Shown: positions 11,471-25,000 of the stretch, piece by piece
How the letters are laid out: each line of letters opens with the position of its first letter
Numbering within the stretch: position 1 is the first letter of the stretch
From: Otis tarda
Taxonomy: Eukaryota; Chordata; Aves; Otidiformes; Otididae
Length of the DNA: 64,000 bases
Direction: 5' to 3'
NCBI GenBank assembly: GCA_026413225.1
Contig: CM048552.1
Coordinates: forward strand, 58,915,001 to 58,979,000
The notes under the pieces: generated by a model
What the model was told of the DNA's origin: nothing
What the model saw: the letters and a program-made list of their open reading frames with translations, nothing else
Database searches by the model: none
Made by a program: the position numbers and the translations under genes

Positions 11471-14400
11471 TGTTCTTGGCTGTTCCCTGGACAAATTCCC
11501 TCCTTTATTTCTGAGCACACAGTCTTTCACTGGTTATTTAGTGTGGAACACTAGTAGAAGATATCCTGTCCTTGTTAACAAAAATCAAGTCTTAAAATTG
11601 TCTGCAATACAACTATTTATATTATGTAAAATCACAGTTCTTACTGTTTAAAAAAATTGCATATTTTCTAAAATTTCTAAATAAGAAAAAAGTCACATTC
11701 AGTTTGACTTCAAGTACATTTAGTTTTCCAAGCGTGCAGTGCTTTCCAAGGCTTCGGTCTGTGATGAGTAGACAAATTTCTCACCTTTTCCCATCAGCCT
11801 ATTAGCTTCCTTCATTTTTTTTCAGTTAAGTTTCAAAAGCTTTGCTTAAGGGAATAACCTTCTAGCTTGAATCATCCAGCTTCAAGATTCCTTTTGAACT
11901 TTTGCCGAAGCCCCATTTTAAGCCTGCATTTGAGTACCATGGGCTGAGTTTACACAAAGGGGTATTGCATTACAAAGAACTGAATGGGTATATCTTTGCA
12001 CAATAATTCCACTTTAGTATAACTAAAATGGCACTTCCAACTATGCAACACAATGGGGCTTCACAAGGGAAAAATTATGAACTCTTTCTAATCTTCTCTT
12101 CTTTGTCTTTCTTACTCTCTGTATGCCTATTTTGCTAATGTGTACCTTTAAATCTTGCAGCTGCCGTTGAGAACTCAATGACTGATTTATAATTTTTTGT
12201 AGCTCTTAATATAAGTAAACCACACAAATTTAGAAAGGGAAGCTGAAAAATCTTCACGCTATATTACACAAATTCCTTCTACAATATTGGAGTATATACA
12301 CTTGACTTCTCTGCTCACTGTGTTGTGAAAATTCCTCTTAAAAAATGAAATTGGATACCTTTATAAGCAATAGGTGCTACTTATTACACTCAAGTCAGTC
12401 TTTTGACACCTCCACTAGTAGGTCTGCCTTGGTTTTCCTTGGAATTCGGATTTTTTTAGTGGAATTTAGCTTGTAAAGCCCCTTGTTCTTCTTGTTCCCC
12501 ATAGACAGGCACCATCTGGACATTGTTATGTTGTAATTGTGCAGAGCCTAATATTTTTGTTTGTTAGGATTATGGGATTAGTCTGGCTTTTAAATAAAGT
12601 GAAACAGACATCTTCTCATTAACATTTATATTACTTCTTTCTTTCTTTCATTGCAGCCAATAGTATTAAAGCATAAGGTTTGTATGATTTAGTAGATTTT
12701 TGAAACAAAACCTGACCATTTTGGTGCCATAAGATATGGCAGCAGATGAATGCAGAGTTTGGCTTTGGCTGGCTTCACAATGGAAGTGTAGTAGAACTGC
12801 ATCAGTACACATCCCCTAAACCTTTCAATTCTCGCATTTCAAAATTCCTCTTTGAAATTTCAGGAGTATGGTCCTCCAGGCAGGGGCTAAAGTGCAGTGG
12901 AGATCACTGACAGCTCTGAGATGCACATTTTTTAACTCTCGTAGTGCTCAGTCCTTCACCAAAATCACTGATATAAAGGGAATTTCTAGTATTCTGCATG
13001 ACACATGCCACAGGATGTTTTTTATTGCCTTTTACAAAAACTTGTTCTTGATTTTTAAATGTACAGAGGCAGAAAATTGGTGGTGATTCTTGCTAATTAT
13101 TTCAATGCTTAATTATTTTGCTCAAAATTTGTACCTTGTTTCTGTCTTGCATCTTTGAAAATTCAGTTATCGGCCACTGGTTCTTGTACCATTCTCTTAC
13201 AATTGGAAGAGTCTTCTTGGAATGAATTTTAGTATTTCTCATAGGTACTTAAGGATATGAGCAAGCTGCCCATTTTCCATTGTTTTGTTTATCTGAATAG
13301 ATTTCTGTCCTTCAGCAGTTGGTTCTGAAATATGTTTTCTAGCACTCAGGCCATTCTGCAGCTCTTCACGTAATCCTTATCAAGTTCCTTGTTTAATAAG
13401 GATCACCAGAACAGAACAATGTATATTATTCACATTCTTCACATATGTATATTGTATAACTACACATAGGAAAATATTGAAGTGTCAAGAGTTAAGATTG
13501 TCAAAATGTTTCCATTCTAAATGTCTTTTTTGAGAGGCTTGCAGTTTTTTGAAGACTGTGACTGTTCAGGCTAAAATTTTACATTTTTGATGCAGACCCT
13601 ATGCAAGATTTTTTTAATTATTTGAGAGAATTGCTTGTTTTCCAGAAGAAGATAATTTACCTTGCAAATATTATTCAATAACTGCTTGACCATTACAGCA
13701 AGTATTTTTATTTATATTATATTTTTGCTAATTCTGACTTTAAGGAAGTTGCTGATTGAATAGAGGTGCTTTGCTCTGAAGTTATTTATTTCATAGTAAG
13801 GAGGGGACAGGTACAAAGGAGTTAAATAAAATGCTGTGCAGATTGACACAGGATAGGGGATAAAACAGTGTGTTAACTGCCTTGTTCTGATGTTATTTTT
13901 CTATGACTGGATGATTTCAAAAAGGCTTAACTGGAAAACTTCGCATGTGCTATGAATACAGACTATCACAAGGGCAAGTGACCATGACATTGGAAAAAAA
14001 GACACGTATTTGAGAAAATGTTAAGTATGAAAATCAGATGTTGTACAGGAGCAGCAGTAAATGACCTGCCACTGTTATTTCAGAACATACCGAGGAGAGT
14101 TCTTTCAGCAGGAGATCAATATGAGTGTTTTGGTTATGTACTGTAAAAAATAAAAATCTAGAATTGAATTTCAGTGAAAGAAAAGGCTTTGGTGTATTGT
14201 TATGACTGTTAATTTAAATGCACAGAAAGCAAGAACTTTAGAGTTATAGCAGCTGTGGGAAACATAAGTTGGTAATGTTTTACATACACTTCAGGGCATA
14301 AATTTCTTAGCATAAATAGCAATGCAAAACACTACATATGTGCCAGTGGAGAGAATAATGGATGCTGTGGGAACCATGACTTTAAATTTCTGGACTTGAA

Positions 14401-17400
14401 ATTCAGAACCTTGAGACTGCACTCACTCACAGCTGTTTTCCCACTGCAAATGTAAGGTGTAGAACAAATTATATCCTGTTCTAAAATGCAAGGCCTTGAT
14501 TCTGCATAAACCTAAGTGCTTACATAAATTCAAGCATCTAAGTAACCACACTGCCTGCTGTAACTTCTTCCTCATGTGGTTAACATGCAAATAGCTTTTT
14601 GTCGGGCTTCATTACTGGCATCCTAAAAACAATGTAAACCAAGGAATGAAAACAAACATGTTATGCAAAGGGGAAGCTGGTATGTTTTCAGAATCACCCA
14701 ACTTTGGATCTGACAGAGCCCCGTCAACCCTAAGTAGAGCAGAATGGCCCAACATTAAAGATTTTTGAAATTCCTGTTCACACACAAGTTGCAGGGCTTG
14801 TGTTTTGTCTGGAACTGGGTAAATGTGTCTTGAGCAGTGTGTGTTCCCAGGATAACTAGTATAAGTAGATCTGATAGTCACTCTTAAATGCGAAGCTGCA
14901 AGGCAGAGAGGATGAGTCATTGGTCCATGAGGGACCATGGTGAGGGAAGGGGCACTGGATTATAGCAAGACAGCCGTACAAGACACCTTATGTGTGGGCG
15001 GAAGGAGAGAAGATCCCATGGGATTAAAGGCTGTCTCTGTGGTCACCAGCAAACTCTGTTTGTGATGCAAGGTGCAAAGATATATGCTATCTTTCCAGTG
15101 ACTTTGAAAGGCGCTGTACATTGTCATGAAGGACGGTAGCCTTACCTCCTTCCTTGTGCCCCTGCTTCTCGAGGCACATTTTCTGTCTCAAGGCAGCTAG
15201 ATTCAGATTCTTGCTGGTTTGTCAGTTTGGCTTTAGCTCCCTGGACTCCCCAACTTGAGCAGCAGAGAAAATCCAGGATTCTCTCCGACTGGATGTTTCT
15301 GCTTTTAGCTAATAGTTAATACTGGCTAAGAATCAAGTTAATTCACTTAATGCTTTCTAAGAGTCTTTATGGCCTGTAGATCATCTAGTGCTGATATGCC
15401 TACTATTACCTGAGCAAAGTGGTTGTTGGCCTCACCTATAGTAATTTGTAATAGAAGGTTTCCTGGTTTTTACTCCTTAACCCACCATTCATCCCTTTGT
15501 TGCTCAGAGTGTGAGTATATAAAATAATCTGTGCCCATGTGATTGATTTATTCGCTGTTGAGCGTCAGGTCTACATATTGTTGTGTTCATTTCTGACGTG
15601 TTTAGTGTACCAGTTTATAAACATACTGAATTGAATTCCATTTTCTTCTGATCCATCAAATCAGCCTAACCAGTAAGAAATTACTTCTCCTTTTTAAAAG
15701 AACTGTGGTCTGATAACAAATTGGTATTTCCTTATGTCTTTCGTGACATTTCTGCTGATGGTTATTTTGTTGTGAAACCTCTAAGAACACACCAGAGTAG
15801 CAAAATACAGGGAACTTAGTCTGGCCTTTTTGGCTATATTTAGTAAACTTGGTGATTTAAGAAGCAGCTATGACTGCATGTTGCTTTTTTTTTTTTTTCA
15901 TATCTATTTTTGTGATCTAGCAAAGACTGATGGAGACAGTATCAGAAAATCAGAAGTTTTACCATGGGTATCAGTGGGTTACAGCTTCTTTCAGAAAATC
16001 TTGATGGGTGGTGAGGGGGAAGGTTTATTTATTCTTTTATTTTTAAAACTTTAGGCAGCTGGTTTTCAGTCTTTCTCTACCTTTAGAAAGCAGGGCTAAG
16101 TGTATTTTTGCACTCATTTAGAACACAAGATCCTACATAACTCCATTATGGCAGTTGTTAGAGACTGGAGAACATCACCAAGTATTTTGAAACTCATGAT
16201 AGGAGTTTCATGTCAGTGCTTATAATGTCTAGATGCTTTGCCATTGTTTCCTGTTATGACAGTTCGTTACAACCTAGTTCTCCTGAATGATTGACAGTGG
16301 TTGACACATGGACTGGGAATGTATCTTCCCGCTCTCGACTGAACCACAAATTAAAATTTCATGGATTTTTTTCCTGAAGGAGCTTTCAAGGGTCTTCTCA
16401 GCATGCTTCAAAAGGTACTGATCAAAATCCTCATTAACAACATGAGCTAAGTTCCCATTAGCTGCCTAGGTGCCTGAATTGCAACACCTAAGTTAAAGAG
16501 AGAGGTTAACAGCTCAGATCACCTTCTATCTGGGCAGCCTGACGTGAGTTTCCTGTACAACTGCTAGAAGGAGGAAGATGCACTGCCTCAATTCAGCAGA
16601 CTATAGCTGGCGATCTGAAATAGGCGATGACTACCAGTAGCGTTTTTAGCACATCGGGAAATGATAAGTATCGGAATGGAGGCTATGCCTACTGGGCATA
16701 CTAGCACAGTATTTCTCTGCCTTCACAGCAGCCAAGGGGGATGGACAAACCTAGGAGGAGAGATGCTACATGCCCGCCAGTATAGCCAGAATTCTGGATG
16801 AGGTCTCCTGCCTCTATGTGGCCTCTTCGCTTCTCCTCTGACACGCTGGTGGTATTTTGGCCATGATCTAGCCTTCAGGGATTTGGCAGGAAGAAGCAAT
16901 GGAGAGGAGTAATGAAGCTAGCTGTCTGTTTTATAGCAACTGTAACAGCTGTATGGCAATGTGCTCTTCTATGACAGCTGCCAGCAGCAATGCTATTAGT
17001 TGCCAAGACAATTGGCAGCAGATGGCTTTGTCCAATTGTGCCATGCAATTCATTTAAACTAAAAAGATGGAGTATTGTATTTGTAGCTGATTCATTACAA
17101 GAAAATGAGACTCCTTGTACTCCAATTTTATAAGTAGTGAATTTCACAATTACAACTGAGAATCCAGATATTACGTATACTGCCCCCCTCCAGCCCATGA
17201 ACATGCAAAAGTGAGAAAAGTTTAGTTGTTTTTTTTTTCTGTGACTTCAAAGAATGATTTGCTATACTTACTATAGCTGCTAAGAGAAGTTTTTAAAGTG
17301 GATTGCAACTAAGGAAAATTTGGACCCACACTTCTTGATTTTTTTTTTCTCCAGTTACTCTTCCAAATCTTTATTTTGGCAACTGACTCCATCATCAAAA

Positions 17401-20400
17401 CAATATTATATTGCAATATCTGAGTGAAAGTATATGACATCTGTGATAACTTTTTAAATGCAATTTTTACTGCAAAATAGCACATCCTTAATGTAGTCCT
17501 TCTTCCGGCTTTTCTTCTGCACAGTAACCGGAATTCTGATACAAGTTTGAACTGTTGGTCTTCATGGAACTTCTTGAGAAAAAACAATAAAAGAGTATCT
17601 AATTATTTTTGTAAGTGCTTGAACTGAATGTTGTTAATACCAAAAGTAAATCTCATATATATTTAAAGTGTTTAGAAAGCTAAACTAGCTAAACATTTTT
17701 AATATCTTTTTAATTATTGTCAGAATTTAAATATTAACTTAAAAGCTTAATCTTGGCCATCTCATTTTGTTAGTCCTAGAGACAATATAATTTGACAAGG
17801 AATATGTTTTTCAGTTATACCTAAGTGATTTGGGAGCTAGGGAGATAGGCCTACATGACAGGCTCAGAAGTATCTGAGAGATTTAGGAAGATGAGCTGAG
17901 CCTCTTTATTCTTAAAACTAATGAATGCCATTCTGAAAATCCCAGTCCAACTCCCAAATTTTATCTATATGCTAAATTGATAGCAATTAAAAAATGCTAT
18001 TTATAGAGCTGTAAAGGAAGGAAGGTGATAAAGGAATTGCACAATACTGCAGTGGCTTAACCAGTTTCTTTTCCAGAGCACTTCACCAGTATACAATCAT
18101 TTATAAGCTATACTGGTAAAGCATTGCTAGCATGGAAGCAACTGTAAAAAAACCTCTGTGTTGATATAGTAAGCTGGGTCCCAGCACTGAAATGCACTGC
18201 TGTTGCACATGAGTATTTTTTCTGGTGTAATTGTATGTACTCACAGTGCTTCCACAAGGATAACAGTTCATTCAGGGATTAAACATTTTCATACTCCATT
18301 TCATGGCTCAAGAAGTCTCCTCAGAAGCTTAGGTGTACTGCCAGAAAGCCTGAAGAATCCCCTGAACGATAATTTGGTTGTTAGTTTGTTACCAAAGGAA
18401 CGTGGCTTTTAATATAATAATATAAGATCATTAGAGGCCATTGTTTGTCGTGGGTTTTTTTGTTGTTGGTTTTTTTTTTTTTTTTTAATTTTCCTGATCT
18501 CTGCTGGGAAAAAGATACTCTTAGGACCTGCTTTTGTATTTGGGGCTGGTGAAGCAAATGGGGAATATTTTCATTTTAATTAATGTCATCTTACTTAAGA
18601 AGAAATTAATGAGCTGTTCTTCCAAAAATCTTTTTGTTAGTCTTCCATATCCACGTTACACATCCACATTAAGATGTTTTATGTATACAATTTTGTGAAG
18701 TTTCTTGGCATTCTTCTCTCAAATTTGGCTTAACTGCTGCATGGTGGCTTTGAATTAGTAGCACAAGAAGTTCTGTTCTGATTCTGAAATTTCTGAGCAC
18801 GGACAGCCTCAGAGTCAGTGCAATGAACTGAGCAGCCTAAAACTAGGCTACATTTATCAAAACTTGTACTTAAGAGCTGACTGAAATGCTTTGTTCTGTT
18901 ACCTGCACAAAGCCAGTCATGACTATGTAGGACAAGGCAGTACTCTCTCATTTATTAAAACAGGAAAGAGAGTTTGAATTTCAATTTTGGCAGCATTTTC
19001 ATTATCAATATAATAAATGTAAAGCAGAAGTTGACAACATCTTCAAAGCCAAATTGTTGAATTGTTGCAGTACAACATAGAAATTAGAACTTGACATGGT
19101 CAAACCCTTTAGAGGCAGCCATTGACACATACAGCATGTTCCAGGGTTGTGGGTTTTCTTCTCCTCCTTCAAATATCCCTTGCATTTCCTGAGGCTTGTC
19201 TGCTTACAGAGCATTGCCAGGTACCTGGCTGTCAGATTGAATTTATAATTAGTCTTGGGACAGCATTTTCAAAAGAATATTGAGTCTTATATTCAAAAGC
19301 AAAGTTAGTCACTTAGGACTTTCTTTTTTAAAGTCGTGTAAGCAATTTGAGTAAGGATAGATGCCTAAAGGTGGACCTACCTGCATTGTGGAGGCCTGCT
19401 TTTCTTTGAAAATCTGGTCCTCTCAAGCCTCTTAGGCTCCTCAGTGACTATTTCTTGTAATAGAATGTGCTTCTAAATTATCTAAGTAATCTTTAAGACC
19501 TTTTTTTTGACAAAATGGTAGAAAGACATAAAAAAAAATCAGATACTAGAATTTCATGGTAAAGTATTGATATAGGTGGGGTTTTTTTTTAATTAAATAC
19601 TCATCTTCTTCATCACCTAAGAGAAAACCATAATTATGGGTGCCTCCCATTATGGTATTATTCCATCCCCTAGTCTACAATGGACATGGGAATGAGAAAC
19701 ACGGATAAATGAAAATTAATGGGTTTTTGATTGCTAGACTTTTCTTGACAGCTGGGGAATAAATTAATTTCAAATTAAGAGAAAAATTTAGATTTGGTAG
19801 GGCAAGCTGTTCTGGAAGAGTTCTCAATCAACTATCTTAATAATTTTGGCCTGCTAGATGAGTGGTAGGATTCACCCTCATCTGAATGATAAAGGAAGTC
19901 ACCACTGCTTCTTTTACTGAAGTTAGCAATTTTCTTCTTCTTTCAAAGCAAGAGCTGGTGAATATATTGCTGCTTATGGAGAATTGTTCCTATATAGGTT
20001 TATCTATTGGTTTAGATTTATTTTTCATACCTCTGAGTAAGTCAACATTACAAAAGCTTTAGGTACTAGAAACTAAGTTTACTAGGATTTCATTGTCCCC
20101 TGAAACTAGGATAGGTGAATTTGGTAAGAGTAATATATATGCTTTTTAGATTTCCCTAAAATTTAGTAGTCTGAAGAGTGTGTGATCTCTTTTTCTTCAG
20201 CAAATTAACTAAAAGTCTACTAGATGTGTGTTTCCTTAGTAAAATTTAAATTAAGATCAGTGTCTGCTATGCTTGTCTTAAACTCGATAGATATTTTTGA
20301 CACCTTCACCTTAACAGCTCCATTTCTGGGGTTTCATTATGCTTTTTTCTGGTTCATGTGTTCTCTATTCTAAATTGGCTTTGTGCCTCTCTTTTGCTAT

Positions 20401-20805
20401 TTTCATTTTACAGAGCAATATATGAAATGTGACCTCAAGTTACTGATTTTCATGTTTCTTGGAGCAGCGCTTCACTGCTCTCTGCATACTCCATTGCCTT
20501 AATAGTTTAAGCTCTTTTTCCTGAAGACATATATAAGCCCATCATTGTACTGTGCCCTAGGTTCAGAATTCTCCATGCATTGAAATTCAGTCAGCAAGAT
20601 ACACTCATCATGATTTATTGGTAGCTTTAATTGATAGGGTAGGAGTGGTCAAAAAGGCAAAAATTTGCAGTCTGCTCTTTATGCTACTCATGTGGCGTTG
20701 AAGTGTTCATATATGCCTTGAAAGTGCCATTACCTCACCTGTCCTTACCTACAACAATTATGAAAATATCATGGATCATTAGTGTATTTTCAGTAATCAA
20801 GTCAG
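11471..20805 (+). other. LARGE1: Long intron interval, no genes recognised
   Basis: AT-rich sequence with chance ORFs below 110 codons, none with recognisable domains or splice-consistent exon boundaries. Poly-T runs occur (for example 18455-18486). Parts of 11940-12060, 18040-18130 and 19262-19440 resemble decayed sauropsid interspersed repeats ('tttagtataactaa', 'tcacttaggact', 'tttgaaaatctggtcc'). None is intact enough to annotate separately. Confidence 0.6.
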
Positions 20806-21224
20806 AGAATCATAGAATCTTTAAGATTGGAAAAGACCTCCAAGATCATCAAGTCCAACCATCAACCAAACACCACCATGACTACTAAACCATGTCCTGA
20901 AGTACATGTTCTTTGGACACCTCCAGGGATGGTGACTCCACCACTTCCTTGGGCAGTCTCTTCCAGTGCCTGACCACTTTCAGTAAAGAAGTGTTTCCTA
21001 ATACCCAATCTAAACCTCCCTTGCTGCAACTTGAGGCCATTTCCTCTCATCCTATCACTAGTTACTAGAGAGAAGAGACCAACACCTGCCTCCCTACAGC
21101 CTCCTTTCAGGTAGTTGTAGAGAGCTATGAGGTCTCCCCTCAGTCTCCTGTTCTCTAGGCTAAACAATCCCAGTTCCCTCAGCCACTCCTCGTAAGACTT
21201 GTGCTCCAGACCCTTCACCAGCTA
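20806..21224 (-). mobile_element. CR1 LINE 3' fragment with ORF2 C-terminal remnant
   Basis: The + strand starts with reversed CR1 octamers ('gaatcatagaatc') and continues through the 3' UTR into the C-terminal coding part. The minus-strand frame 21218-20862 still reads [10 protein letters not shown] and [17 protein letters not shown], motifs of the CR1 ORF2 tail. It then runs out of frame after FFTE, before the normal end. 5' truncated, with no RT domain; not functional. Confidence 0.9.
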
Positions 21225-21474
21225 TTTTGCAGCTGAACTGATAATAGTTCCAGATGGGATTTTTGTTTTCCTCTAGAAGCCTCTAATAAACATGCATATA
21301 GTGTGCATGTGCCAGTCCCATACATACTTTGATATCCCTTGATATGACTAGTGGATCAATTCCCCAGAGATATGTAAGTCTCCAGTAGTCAATTTTTCTC
21401 AATTTTTTCATGTTCCATTTTAGTTGAGATCATTGACTGTATAAGCCTTCAGAGATCCTGCAAGTTTTAGTCTC

Positions 21475-22083
21475 TGTCCTGGATTTGGCAGGGATGGAGT
21501 TAATCTTCCTCTCAGTAGTTGGTGTGTTTTGGATTTCAATGTGAAGAATGTTGATAAGCACACTGATGATATGAGTTGTTACTAATGAGACCAAGGACAC
21601 TGTCCGGCTTCCCAGGTCTTGCTAATGTGCAGGCACAGGAAGCTGGGAGAAGGACAGACAGAATAATTGAGCCAAACTGGCCAAAGAGAATATTCAATGC
21701 CATAAACATCATGGTCAGTAGTATATCAGTGGGGGTTGCCCGTGGAGGGGGCACCTCCATCCCTCTCTCGCTCGCTGGCATCTCTCTCTCTACCTTGCTG
21801 GCTCCCTCTCACTCCTTTGCTTGCTGCTTAGTTTTGTTTCCATGATCACTGCTCGGGACAGGCTGTATCAGTCACTGGGACATCGGGTGGTGAGAAATTG
21901 TACATTGTTCATTTTGTGTATTTTAGTATCCTTATAGTCTGTTATTATTTTAGTTTTTCTTTGCTATTCTAGTAAACTGTCTTCATCTCAACCCATGAGT
22001 TTTCCTTTCTTCCCATTTCTCTCCCCCATCCCACTGGGGAGGGGGAAGGTTGAGCAAGAAACTGTGTGGGCTAAACCACAACA
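21475..22083 (+). mobile_element. Solo LTR of an avian endogenous retrovirus, sense orientation
   Basis: A 609-bp LTR, TGTCCTGGATTTGGC at the 5' end and GGGCTAAACCACAACA at the 3' end. It is flanked by GTCTC (21470-21474) and GTCCC (22084-22088), a 5-bp target duplication with one mismatch. No primer-binding site or internal sequence follows, so the provirus was reduced by LTR-LTR recombination. The U5 block 'ctcaacccatgagttttcctt' and the block 'catcgggtggtgagaaattg' recur, reversed, in the LTR at 34671-35330, which is the same family. ORFs on either strand are LTR noise. Confidence 0.85.
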
Positions 22084-25000
22084 GTCCCCTGAGCAGAAAT
22101 CTTTGCATTTCCAGGTGAGACAACAGTACTCAATATGAGTAATAAAAGATATGAAATGATATTACCTGGGCGAGCAGAATTCTGCCCTTGCCACCATCTT
22201 TTTGTTGAACTTACCTGTCCATAAGGATTTATGTGAGGTCTTCTTGGTTCTTGTTTTATCACCAGCTCACCTCAGTAGCTTCTTTTTTATGTCCCCTAAA
22301 AGGTCTTCAGTAACACATCAAAACCTATGAGCTTCAGAATGCAATTCCTACCTTGTGTTTCAGAACAGAGTTGAAAACCTACTATTGTCAGCAGCGATTT
22401 GTGGTTCCCAGTGGCATAAATTAGCTTCACTTCTCCTCATGGATCATATTTTCTAAGACTTCTGAGTGGTGGCTCTCCTGCAGCTGTACTCCAACCCTTC
22501 CTTCTCTTTCCTGAGCTGCAGAAATTTGAGTCTTTTGAATCTGGTTTTGGTCCCAGTAAAGCCTTTGAGAGCAGCCCTGCTCAGGACAGGTGGGTGCCAT
22601 TGTTGTTGGAAGGATGTAACCGAAGGCGAATTTCCCTGAGGCCCTGGCCCAGCTTGTTTAGGAAGTTCATACTCCCTGCCTATGCTTCTACTGTTTCTCC
22701 AAAGTAACTACTCATTCCCACTGTTCCCTTCTTGCATAAGTTTGTAACTTTTGTCAGGCTGTGCTAAAAACAAGATCTAAGTGGTCTGCATTAAAAATAG
22801 CCCATTCTTTATGCTGCTGGGGAAAAGAGCTTGGGAGTTCTTAAGCACATGTGTCACGGTACTACAGTTTATCTGGCCATTACCTCTGCAAAATGGAACG
22901 ATTTTAAGTGTCTACATCTCAGCTGCTAGTACATGCAGGAGTGCTTTTTAGTTTGTTTTGTCCCGTACACGTTAGGCAAATGAAGGCAGAAGTGCTACTG
23001 ACATTTTCTAACTTTTCAGTGCTTATACTTAAAGTCCTTGTATTCTTTCCACATGGTACTGCTAGGTGTGGTATGGTGCAGTATGGCATGGTATGTTATA
23101 ACCAGCATATGTTCCTAAATGTCCTTCCTTGTGCAGGAACAAGAGATGCATGCATTCCTAGGATTTAATTTGTTTCCTTTCTAGCTGGGGATTTTGCCTG
23201 TAGTGGTAGCACAAACTAGCTTCCTGTTCTCCAAAGCAGTAGATGTTTCTTTTCTTTCAGCCATGCGGCAACAATTCCGAGCATTCCAGAATAAGAGTAT
23301 TTTCCTTACAATCCTTCTTCACCTATACATACCTTGATAATTTGGGTATATACATCTCTGTTAAAGAGAAAACAAGTGAACAGCCTGCAGAGGACTAACA
23401 AATTATCCTGATTAGTTTTATCCGTAAATGCATGATTCTTGTCAATCGAAGCTATGCAGAAATGAGTTTTGATAAGTAAAACAGATTTCTTTTCTCTAGG
23501 CTTTATTACCTGTTTCTCCTATAAGGAGACTGTCATTAGTAGGTGAAAAAATAATTTTTGGCTATTTCACCACTGCATTTAAAACCTGTAGCTGCAGTTC
23601 TCGGTCATGCCTGTTTAGATTTACTTTACCAAAGAAGAAGCAAATAGAGAAATAAAAAGAAATGTGAAATAAACTAAGTGCTAACAGCACCTCTGTGGTA
23701 TCTACTTTACAGGTTTTATGGTAAAAAGTCTTTACTGTGATGGTTTTTTGCTGTGGTGGATATGAAACAGCCAGGATTCAGAAAGGAAACAAGCATTCCT
23801 GAGGTCACACAACAGCCTGAAAAACCATCCCACAGCAGATACAGGAACATTTGAACAATAACTGTCTCCAAGAGCATTTGGTGATTGCTAGTAATAGCCC
23901 CTCCAGAATACAAAAACAACTCCCACCTTCTATGGACCACTCTTTGACTGGGAATTGTGCCCACTTGAGCAAGTACTGAATTTTGCACAATGTGTCAGAA
24001 TATTTGAAAGTGAAGGCTCAAGCTGTTATATTTTAGACTGAATTTATAAATGAATTTGTATCTAATTTAGAGAATCCTCACCTATATTAGATGCTTTATA
24101 TCTTGAATACTTCTGTCACTTCATCCCCTACTTAATTACTTCCATTCTTCCCTAATTGAGTTTAGGGTAATAACTTAGATAACTCAGACACCATCTGGCA
24201 TGGGAATATAGATTTCACAAGAAGAAAGCAGCAGTATTACACTTGAAGTTCAGCTATATTTTTCCCTTTTTCTTTTTAAGAGAAATAATCAAAACCAGGC
24301 ATTAAAATATTGTTATTTCACGATTTTCAAAGAAACGTGCACTGTATCAAATCCAGTGATGTAGAACCTCACAGTGTACCTTAGAATTCCTCTCATATAC
24401 ACATTCTGTTAAATAAAATAAATAATAACATGGTTGTAGCTATGCGATTGAGGCTTGAAATGAGGCTTATTTTCACATCTCTTGTGTGCAGCTGATAAAA
24501 GCCAGTCGGTTAGATTAGATATACCTGGGCTGCTTGGGCCTGAGTTTGGAAGGCAAGAATTGATGAAAATTCATTACATAAGCATTTTACACTGATTAAT
24601 CCATAGAGCAGGATCAGCATCAGCCTATTATGAGAGATTACAGTCTGCACAGCCACACAGAGGATGAATATAGAATTTGCAGAAATTTCCAAATGAAGCA
24701 GGGAATTGGGGAATGCTGGGCTCTGAAATTAAGGCATTAAGGATCATCAGGACCCGATTAAGAACCGAATCCAAAATACTTGAACAAGAGAAGCATAAAA
24801 AGAGGGAAAAAATCAAAAAGGGAAAAGGCACAGCTGTGAAATTAAGTACATAGTAATTGATATCTAACAGATTTGGAGGTTTATATTCTTGGCAGAGTTA
24901 AACTTCTGCTTTCTAAGTGCTGTAGTGTGACAGAGTGGAATTTGTATCACTTTACTTTTATCTAAGTATTTTTTCCTGGGATCTGGACACCTTTTTAGTG

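Noticed and set aside
18455..18486. Long poly-T runs (also 28219-28253) as tails of processed pseudogenes
   Set aside because: Neighbouring sequence shows no coding remnant and no flanking duplication that I could see.
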